Source: an uncultured Bacilli bacterium (GTDB taxonomy: Bacteria; Bacillota_I; Bacilli_A; RF39; UBA660). From it: a stretch of DNA of 6,109 nucleotides. The first letter of the stretch is position 1. Each line of letters opens with the position of its first letter. The notes beneath the pieces were generated by a model. The model was not told the origin of the DNA, searched no databases, and saw only the letters and a program-made list of their open reading frames with translations. The stretch lies in contig CALVLG010000055.1 of the NCBI GenBank assembly GCA_944336815.1, positions 1-6,109 of the forward strand. Direction: 5' to 3'. The position numbers and the translations under genes were made by a program. This document shows positions 1 to 5,082 of the stretch, one piece after another.

Positions 1-80
1 GTAAAGTTGTTTGGAAATTTTTTAAAGAAAAATATAATTTGTTCCATGATAATGATTATGAAGAAATTCCAAAGGAATAA
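1..80 (+). CDS. 3' end of an unidentified gene (partial)
   Basis: The third frame is open from the left edge and ends at TAA (78-80), followed at once by TAG (81-83). It encodes about 25 residues, VVWKFFKEKYNLFHDNDYEE and then IPKE. The mix of charged and aromatic residues looks like a normal protein C-terminus. Of the other two forward frames, one stops within the first codon and the other gives a low-complexity peptide. The promoter of the next unit begins three bases after the stop, which fits a gene end here. No family can be assigned from so short a tail. I see no clear terminator hairpin between this stop and the following promoter, so readthrough into the alaS leader is possible. Confidence 0.5.
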   Translation, partial: KVVWKFFKEKYNLFHDNDYEEIPKE

Positions 81-83
81 TAG

Positions 84-112
84 TTGCAAAACATTAAAAA
101 ATTTGTTAAGAT
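84..112 (+). promoter_or_regulatory. Sigma-A-type promoter of the T-box/alaS unit
   Basis: A -35-like TTGCAA (84-89) is separated by exactly 17 bases from a -10-like TAAGAT (107-112). The -10 is preceded by TG plus one base (104-106), the extended -10 element common in Gram-positive promoters. Transcription would start near 118-121, just before the first helix of the T-box leader at 131, which is where a T-box transcript should begin. Confidence 0.65.
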
Positions 113-118
113 ACAATT

Positions 119-310
119 GTTTATTGGTGATTTAAGAAAGACATTTTGATCATTTTTAAAGAGAGCAAATGATGGTGGAAATTTTGCAAAAGAAAGAAAT
201 GTTTAGCTGTCTTAAGGAAATAAAATCGGGTATTGCTCGTTAAAAAGAATAAGTTAATATAAGGATGGTACCGTCTTTTTAAAAGACTCCTTTGGCACTA
301 TCCTTTTTTT
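119..310 (+). promoter_or_regulatory. T-box leader, alanine-specific (GCU specifier)
   Basis: This is a tRNA-sensing leader of the T-box family. Stem I can be drawn from the sequence: the base helix pairs 131-137 with 210-216, and a second helix pairs 141-145 with 198-202. Between them on the 3' side is the specifier loop 203-209, which contains GCT (206-208, an Ala codon) followed by a purine. The apical part has the family's GAGAGC...GGTGGAA pattern (161-180) closed by GCAAA/TTTGC (165-169 with 183-187). A small hairpin follows at 227-239, in the Stem III position. The T-box element AAGGATGGTACCG lies at 261-273. Its TGGT bulge complements an ACCA acceptor end with an A discriminator, as expected of tRNA-Ala. 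With alaS downstream, the specificity call is well supported. Uncharged tRNA-Ala should stabilise the antiterminator and allow transcription of the kinase and alaS. The exact 5' end is inferred from the promoter. Confidence 0.9.
261..310 (+). terminator. Regulated T-box terminator/antiterminator
   Basis: Two exclusive folds are visible. In the antiterminator, AAGGA (261-265) pairs with TCCTT (288-292), the seven bases 266-272 (TGGTACC) form the tRNA-binding bulge, and GTCTTT (273-278) pairs with AAAGAC (282-287). In the terminator, 263-272 pairs with 294-303 (GGCACTATCC) with one G-U pair and one A-C mismatch. The inner hairpin is kept, 288-293 is bulged out, and seven T's follow (304-310). 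The terminator therefore hides the tRNA-binding bulge itself. The kinase Shine-Dalgarno starts only three bases after the T run. Confidence 0.85.
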
Positions 311-324
311 ATGGGAGGATTTGC

Positions 325-846
325 ATGAAAGTTTATTTGATTGCTGGCAAAGCGCGAAGTGGTAAAACGAAGGCGGCCTATTTATTAAAAGAAATCTTAG
401 AAAGTAAAAAGCATAAAGTTGTGATTACAGAATATAGTAAATATATTAAATTATTTGCCAAAGATTTGCTTGGTTGGGATATGGTAAGTGAACCAAAACC
501 ACGAAAGTTTTTACAAGACATGGGTTCTTATGTACGAAAACTAAAAAAAGATATTTATTTTGTAGAACGAATGCAAGAAGATTTACATATTTATGAACAC
601 TTTGTTAATGACGTTATTATTAGTGATGTTAGAATGCCTAAAGAGCTTGATGAATTAAAAGATTTTGAGACGATTAAAATTAAAGTTGAAAATTCTTTAT
701 TAAATTATGATTTAACGGTTGAAGAAAGTAAGCATGAAACGGAGCATGCCTTAGATACATATCAAGGCTTTGATTATGTTATTAAAGATAAGAATGAAGT
801 GGAAATGAAAGAAATTTTAGCACAAATTGTAAAGGAGAGAGAATGA
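325..846 (+). CDS. P-loop (deoxy)nucleoside monophosphate kinase-like protein
   Basis: A 173-residue soluble protein, probably a nucleotide kinase. It opens with a beta strand and a Walker A loop, GKARSGKT (residues 8-15). A middle segment, PRKFLQDMGSYVRK (59-72), resembles the LQ-x-x-G-x-x-x-R region of phage-type dNMP kinases. IISDVRMPKEL (98-108) matches their conserved DVR-x-P-x-E segment. Such enzymes move a phosphate from ATP to (d)NMPs in the cytosol. The family assignment is from motif memory, and another P-loop kinase or an ATPase of unknown substrate is possible. The start at ATG 325 is chosen because GGGAGG (313-318) lies seven bases upstream; an in-frame TTG at 292 would lie inside the terminator stem. 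It is the first gene after the T-box and overlaps alaS, so it should respond to alanine-tRNA charging. It ends in tandem TGA TGA triplets in its own frame. At 173 residues it is shorter than the roughly 240-residue T4 enzyme. Confidence 0.82.
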   Translation: MKVYLIAGKARSGKTKAAYLLKEILESKKHKVVITEYSKYIKLFAKDLLGWDMVSEPKPRKFLQDMGSYVRKLKKDIYFVERMQEDLHIYEHFVNDVIISDVRMPKELDELKDFETIKIKVENSLLNYDLTVEESKHETEHALDTYQGFDYVIKDKNEVEMKEILAQIVKERE

Positions 847-2591
847 TGAATTTAAAAGATTTATTTATTGATTTTTTTGTAAGTAAAGGACACAAGCAAA
901 TTCCAAGTGCGCCTTTAGTACCTGAAAATGATCCATCGGTTTTGTTTAATACAGCAGGTATGCAGCCATTGATTCCTTATTTAATGGGGGAAGAGCATCC
1001 TTACGGGAAAAGACTTTGTGATTATCAAAAATGTGTGCGTTTAACTGATTTAGAGGAAATTGGGGATAAAACACATCATACGTTTTTTGAAATGCTTGGA
1101 AATTGGAGTTTAGGTGATTACTTTAAAAAAGAAAGTATTACTTATAGTTTTGAATTTTTAACACAAGTGTTACATATTCCGATTGAAAAACTAGCTGTTA
1201 CAGTGTATGAAGGTGATGAAAAAATTCCTAGGGATGAAGTATCGGCAGCTACTTGGAAATCTTTAGGAATACCAGAGGCTAGAATTGCTTATTTAGGAAA
1301 GAAAGATAATTTTTGGATTCCTGGTGACTCTGGACCTTGTGGGGGAGATACGGAAATCTTTTATTGGCGAAGTGAAGAAAAGGTTCCTCATGATTTTGAT
1401 CCTAATGATGAGCGCTGGGTTGAAATATGGAATAACGTTTTTATGGAATACTATCAAGATAAGGATGGTAATGTTTCAGAATTAAAACAAAAAAATGTTG
1501 ATACAGGTATGGGATTAGAAAGAGTTGTGGCTGTTTTAGAAGGGGTAGACGACAATTATTTAACGAGTGTTTGGAAACCTTTAAAAGACAAACTGGAAAC
1601 TATTAGTCATAAAACTTATGAGGGTAACGAAAATGCTTTTCGGGTAATTATGGATCATGTTAGAACGAGTGTTTTTATCGCGGCTGATCCAGCCCATATA
1701 AGACCAAGTAATACTGATCAAGGCTATATTTTACGAAGACTTATTAGAAGAGCTATTCGTTATGCCAGAAATTTAGAAATTGATACGATGAGTGATTTTT
1801 TAGAACAACTAGCTTTAGTGGTTATTGATGAATATCAAAAATATTATATTGAGCTTAGCGAAAACAAAGATTTTGTGTTAGAAGTTTTAAAACAAGAACA
1901 AAACAAATTTGCTAAAACATTAGAAAAGGGTTTAAAAGTATTTGAAAAAATTGCTTCTAAAACAAATTTTATTGATGGGGAAACGGCTTTTCATTTATAT
2001 GACACTTTTGGTTTTCCAATTGAACTGACTAAAGAAGAAGCACGAGAAAGAGGCTTAGATGTTGATTATGAAGGCTTTAAAGTAAAGTTTTTAGAACATC
2101 AAGAAAAGTCTCGAACGGCATCGAAAGGTAAATTTAAAGGGGGACTATCTGGCAATAGCGAGATTGAAACCAAGTATCATACCGCTACTCATTTACTTAA
2201 TGCGGCTTTGAAAAAAGTTCTTGGGCCTAGTGTCCATCAATTGGGAAGTAATATTACTGAAGAACGTTTACGCTTTGATTTTCCATGTGATCATAAATTA
2301 ACTGATGAAGAAAAACAAAAAGTTGAAGATTTAGTAAATGAATGGATTTTAGAGGGATTAGACGTTCAAAAAGAAGTTATGAGTAAAGAAGAAGCGTTGC
2401 AAAGTGGAGCTGAATGTATGTTTATAGATAAGTATCCTGATGAAGTAACGGTTTATTCTATTGGGAATGTTTCAAAAGAATTATGTGGGGGTCCACATGT
2501 TCATAACACTAAGGAATTAGGGCATTTTAAAATTAAAAAAGAAGAATCTAGTAGTGCTGGAGTAAGAAGAATTAAAGGAGTTTTAGAGTAA
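843..2591 (+). CDS. alaS: Alanine--tRNA ligase, compact form lacking the beta-barrel insert and C-Ala domain
   Basis: A class II aminoacyl-tRNA synthetase that charges tRNA-Ala in the cytosol. Visible parts, numbered from the first Met: motif 1 region with NTAGM (36-40), motif 2 THHTFFEMLGNWSLGDYF (77-94), motif 3 GMGLER (222-227), then the helical tRNA-recognition domain with PSN (288-290), LRRLIRRA and LYDTFGFP (385-392). The editing domain carries the zinc motif HTATH (446-450) and CGGPH (548-552), so clearing of Ser/Gly mischarged tRNA should be intact. Two blocks are absent. The beta-barrel that normally separates recognition and editing domains is gone: the SRTASKGKFKGGL-like segment leads almost directly to HTATH. 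The protein also ends after SSSAGVRRIKGVLE, with no coiled coil or C-Ala domain. Length is 582 residues against about 875 usually. The sequence style resembles short AlaRSs I associate with candidate phyla bacteria. Start is ATG 843 or the adjacent ATG 846; AAGGAG (832-837) serves both, with better spacing (8) for the second. The overlap with the kinase stop suggests translational coupling. Confidence 0.95.
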   Translation: MMNLKDLFIDFFVSKGHKQIPSAPLVPENDPSVLFNTAGMQPLIPYLMGEEHPYGKRLCDYQKCVRLTDLEEIGDKTHHTFFEMLGNWSLGDYFKKESITYSFEFLTQVLHIPIEKLAVTVYEGDEKIPRDEVSAATWKSLGIPEARIAYLGKKDNFWIPGDSGPCGGDTEIFYWRSEEKVPHDFDPNDERWVEIWNNVFMEYYQDKDGNVSELKQKNVDTGMGLERVVAVLEGVDDNYLTSVWKPLKDKLETISHKTYEGNENAFRVIMDHVRTSVFIAADPAHIRPSNTDQGYILRRLIRRAIRYARNLEIDTMSDFLEQLALVVIDEYQKYYIELSENKDFVLEVLKQEQNKFAKTLEKGLKVFEKIASKTNFIDGETAFHLYDTFGFPIELTKEEARERGLDVDYEGFKVKFLEHQEKSRTASKGKFKGGLSGNSEIETKYHTATHLLNAALKKVLGPSVHQLGSNITEERLRFDFPCDHKLTDEEKQKVEDLVNEWILEGLDVQKEVMSKEEALQSGAECMFIDKYPDEVTVYSIGNVSKELCGGPHVHNTKELGHFKIKKEESSSAGVRRIKGVLE

Positions 2592-2606
2592 GAAACTTCT
2601 TTTTTT
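2574..2606 (+). terminator. Rho-independent terminator spanning the alaS stop codon
   Basis: AAAGGAGTTT (2574-2583) pairs with AAACTTCTTT (2593-2602), with one G-U pair. The nine-base loop contains the alaS TAA stop (2589-2591). T's run from 2600 to 2606 and then give way to GGGG. The stem is AT-rich, so strength is uncertain. Its left arm is alaS coding sequence. Confidence 0.6.
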
Positions 2607-2631
2607 GGGGAAAAATCTTTCTTTTTTGGGG
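2597..2631 (+). repeat. Short tandem-like repeat of TTC-T-run-GGGG
   Basis: TTCTTTTTTTGGGG (2597-2610) recurs as TTCTTTTTTGGGG (2619-2631), with eight bases between. The first copy includes the T run of the alaS terminator and the second lies in the spacer before the phosphoketolase promoter. It may be a small local duplication or simple low-complexity drift; no function is evident. Confidence 0.4.
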
Positions 2632-2646
2632 TGGATAGTGTATACT
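2618..2646 (+). promoter_or_regulatory. Possible promoter of the phosphoketolase gene
   Basis: TATACT (2641-2646) is a good -10 hexamer, directly preceded by TG. Seventeen bases upstream is only a poor -35 (TTTCTT, 2618-2623). Transcription would start near 2653, leaving a leader of about 18 bases with GAGGG (2659-2663) as ribosome site. Position between the alaS terminator and the gene supports it; the weak -35 keeps confidence low. Confidence 0.42.
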
Positions 2647-2670
2647 ATTTTTAGAATTGAGGGTGCTAGT

Positions 2671-5019
2671 ATGAATGCTTTAAATGAAAATGAATTAACA
2701 GCGATGGCTGGTTATTATCGGGCCGTTAATTATATATCAGCGGCTTCTTTGTATTTAAAAGATAATCCGTTATTAAAAAGGCCGTTAAGTTTTGGGGATA
2801 TTAAAGAAAAGTTGGTTGGTCACTGGGGAAGTGCGCCTGGTCAAAATTTAGTTTATGCCCATTGTAATCGGGTGATTAAAAAATATAATTTAGATATGAT
2901 GTGGATTAGTGGACCAGGACATGCTGGGCAAGCAACGATGGCAAATACGTATTTAGAAGGTTCTTTAAAAAGTGTTTATCCGGAATTTACGTTAGATGAA
3001 GAAGGCTTAAAGAAATTCATGCGAAACTTTAGTTTTCCAGGGGGAAGTTCTAGCCATGTTTCACCTGAAGTGCCAGGCAGTATTAATGAAGGTGGCGAAT
3101 TAGGTTATAGTTTAGCTCATGCTTTTGGGGCCGTGTTAGATAATCCTAATTTAATTGTGACGACTATTGTTGGCGATGGGGAAGCAGAAACAGGCCCTTT
3201 AGCCACTTCATGGCATTTAAACAAATTTTTAAATCCAGTTTGTGATGGAGCAGTTTTACCGGTTTTACATTTGAATGGGTATAAAATAGCTAATCCGACC
3301 ATTTTAGCGCGTATTAGTACAGAAGAACTTCTTTCTTTATTTAAAGGGTATGGCTGGGTTCCTTATATAGTCGAATATCAAGGTGATGAGTTAGCTTTAC
3401 ATGAACAAATGGCGAGTGTAATGGATGAAGTTATTAAAAGAATTCAAAAAATTTGGCAAATGGCGCGAGAGAAAAAAGTGACGGAACGACCTTTATGGCC
3501 AATGATTATTTTAAAAACGCCAAAAGGATTTACGGGGCCAAAAGAAATTGATGGCAAAAAAATTGCTGATTCTTTTCGGTCTCATCAAATACCAATTGAA
3601 GTAACGAAAGAACATCCTGAAAGTTTAACTAATTTGGAAGATTGGTTAAAAAGTTATCATCCAGAAGAATTGTTTGATGTAGCTGGCCATTTAAAAAAAG
3701 AATATCAATTATTTTTACCAGAATTAGATCAAACAATGGGGAAAAACGTTCATGCTAATGGAGGGTTACTTCGTAAAGACTTAAAAATTCCGGATGTTTT
3801 AAAATATGGTGTTTCAGTTCCTTATCCTGGCACAACTTGGCAAGAAGATATGCGGGTACTTGGAACTTTTATTCGTGATATTGTCGTTAAAAATCCGACT
3901 AATTTTCGGATTTTTGGGCCAGATGAAGCTTTATCTAATCGGTTGAATGCGGTTTTTGAAGTAACTAATCGCCAATGGGATAATAAGACAATTGCTAGTG
4001 ATGAGTATCTAGCTTATGAAGGAAGAGTGATTGATTCTTTTTTATCAGAACATGTTTGTGAAGGTCTTTTAGAAGGATATTTATTAACAGGTCGACATGG
4101 TTTTTTTCATAGTTACGAATCATTCATGCGGATAGTTGATTCCATGATTAGTCAACATGCTAAATGGATAAAAATTAGTAAAGAAATTCCGTGGCGTGAA
4201 CCTATTTCTTCTTTGAATTTATTAGTATCTAGTCATTGTTGGCAACAAGATCATAATGGCTTTACACATCAAGATCCAGGTATTATTAATCATGTGATTA
4301 CGAAAAAAGCTGATACGGCAAGAGTATATTTGCCATGCGATGCCAATACCCTTTTATGGACGATGAATAATGTTTTAAGAACGAAAGATACCGTAAATGT
4401 GGTGGTAGCTAGTAAACATCCAAGACTTCAATGGCTTAGTATGAATCAAGCCGTTAGACATTGTGAGAATGGCGTGGGAATATGGGGCTTTGCTAGTAAT
4501 GATTTAGATAATAACCCTGATATTGTTTTGGCTTGTGCTGGTGATACCCCAACACTGGAAATTATGGCTGCGACTAGTATTTTGCGAAAATTTTTACCAA
4601 ATTTAAAAGTTCGGGTTGTAAATGTTATTGATTTAATGCGTCTTGTTTCTAAAAGTGCACATCCACATGGTTTAACTGATGCCGAGTATGACGCGATTTT
4701 TACGAAAAACAAACCAATTATTTTTGCTTTCCATGGGTATCCAAATGTTATTCATGAACTTACTTATAAAAGACATAATCAAAATATGCATGTGCGAGGA
4801 TATATTGAAGAAGGGACGATTACAACACCATTTGATATGCGGGTTCAAAATCGCTTAGATCGCTTTCATTTAGTTTTGTTGGCATTAGATTATTTAAAAG
4901 AATTTGATGTCAAGGAAGCCCAGAAATATTGTGTAGATATGTTAAAAAAACATCAAAAATATATTGTTAAAAATGGCGTGGATATGGAAGAAGTCCGCGA
5001 TTGGAAATGGGATTTATAA
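2671..5019 (+). CDS. xfp: Xylulose-5-phosphate/fructose-6-phosphate phosphoketolase
   Basis: A 782-residue thiamine diphosphate enzyme that splits xylulose 5-phosphate (and often fructose 6-phosphate) with phosphate to give acetyl phosphate and a shorter sugar phosphate, the key step of the phosphoketolase pathway. Family landmarks run in order: GHWGSAPG (50-57), GPGH (81-84), SSSH (126-129), EGGELGY (140-146), the ThDP-binding GDGE (168-171), SFRSHQIP (301-307 region, His305), FGPDE (415-419), LSEH with Glu460 in the cofactor-activating position, QDHNGFTHQDPG with His528 and His533. By alignment from memory with the Bifidobacterium enzyme, His51, His84, His129, His305, Glu460 and His533 match its catalytic His64, His97, His142, His320, Glu479 and His553. 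Length is slightly below the usual 790-825. ATG 2671 is chosen because the conserved N-terminus begins there and GAGGG lies seven bases before; a 22-codon upstream extension from TTG 2605 would cross the promoter. Asn139 stands where a His usually precedes EGGELGY. Whether it prefers xylulose or fructose phosphate cannot be told from sequence. It is monocistronic, with terminators on both sides. Confidence 0.97.
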   Translation: MNALNENELTAMAGYYRAVNYISAASLYLKDNPLLKRPLSFGDIKEKLVGHWGSAPGQNLVYAHCNRVIKKYNLDMMWISGPGHAGQATMANTYLEGSLKSVYPEFTLDEEGLKKFMRNFSFPGGSSSHVSPEVPGSINEGGELGYSLAHAFGAVLDNPNLIVTTIVGDGEAETGPLATSWHLNKFLNPVCDGAVLPVLHLNGYKIANPTILARISTEELLSLFKGYGWVPYIVEYQGDELALHEQMASVMDEVIKRIQKIWQMAREKKVTERPLWPMIILKTPKGFTGPKEIDGKKIADSFRSHQIPIEVTKEHPESLTNLEDWLKSYHPEELFDVAGHLKKEYQLFLPELDQTMGKNVHANGGLLRKDLKIPDVLKYGVSVPYPGTTWQEDMRVLGTFIRDIVVKNPTNFRIFGPDEALSNRLNAVFEVTNRQWDNKTIASDEYLAYEGRVIDSFLSEHVCEGLLEGYLLTGRHGFFHSYESFMRIVDSMISQHAKWIKISKEIPWREPISSLNLLVSSHCWQQDHNGFTHQDPGIINHVITKKADTARVYLPCDANTLLWTMNNVLRTKDTVNVVVASKHPRLQWLSMNQAVRHCENGVGIWGFASNDLDNNPDIVLACAGDTPTLEIMAATSILRKFLPNLKVRVVNVIDLMRLVSKSAHPHGLTDAEYDAIFTKNKPIIFAFHGYPNVIHELTYKRHNQNMHVRGYIEEGTITTPFDMRVQNRLDRFHLVLLALDYLKEFDVKEAQKYCVDMLKKHQKYIVKNGVDMEEVRDWKWDL

Positions 5020-5032
5020 TCTCATTTTTTTT
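5005..5032 (+). terminator. Rho-independent terminator embedding the phosphoketolase stop codon
   Basis: TGGGATT (5008-5014) pairs perfectly, with one G-U, with AATCTCA (5018-5024) around a three-base TAT loop. AAA (5005-5007) can add three pairs with TTT (5025-5027). An eight-T run covers 5025-5032. The TAA stop (5017-5019) lies across the loop and the right arm, so the left arm encodes the last residues of the enzyme. The next promoter starts three bases after the T run. Confidence 0.75.
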
Positions 5033-5034
5033 GG

Positions 5035-5063
5035 TTGAAAACTGAACAAGCGTATGGTACTAT
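5035..5063 (+). promoter_or_regulatory. Sigma-A-type promoter of the HD-domain gene
   Basis: TTGAAA (5035-5040), a 17-base spacer, then TACTAT (5058-5063) with an extended -10 TG plus one base at 5055-5057. Transcription would start near 5070, leaving only about 13 bases of leader. The purine-rich stretch 5067-5072 (GGAAGG) just ahead of the ATG may be partly cut off by this start site, in which case GGTGAAG (5071-5077) would serve. Confidence 0.72.
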
Positions 5064-5082
5064 ATAGGAAGGTGAAGAATGT

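Noticed and set aside
300..320. Small hairpin ATCCT (300-304) with AGGAT (316-320) that could mask the kinase ribosome site
   Set aside because: Only five pairs around an 11-base loop. The T run and stronger hairpin upstream show transcriptional rather than translational control as the main mechanism.
292..324. Upstream TTG start that would lengthen the kinase by 11 residues
   Set aside because: It lies inside the T-box terminator stem, has no Shine-Dalgarno, and the P-loop fold begins naturally at the ATG at 325.
2605..2670. TTG-initiated 22-residue N-terminal extension of phosphoketolase
   Set aside because: It overlaps the terminator tail and probable promoter, lacks a ribosome site, and the family's N-terminus matches the ATG at 2671.
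3117..3302. Minus-strand open frame of 61 codons
   Set aside because: It lies wholly inside the phosphoketolase gene, has no family signature and is best explained as a shadow of the real frame.
4446..4712. Minus-strand open frame of 88 codons
   Set aside because: It also lies wholly inside the phosphoketolase gene, antisense to the conserved C-terminal domain, with no recognisable protein features.
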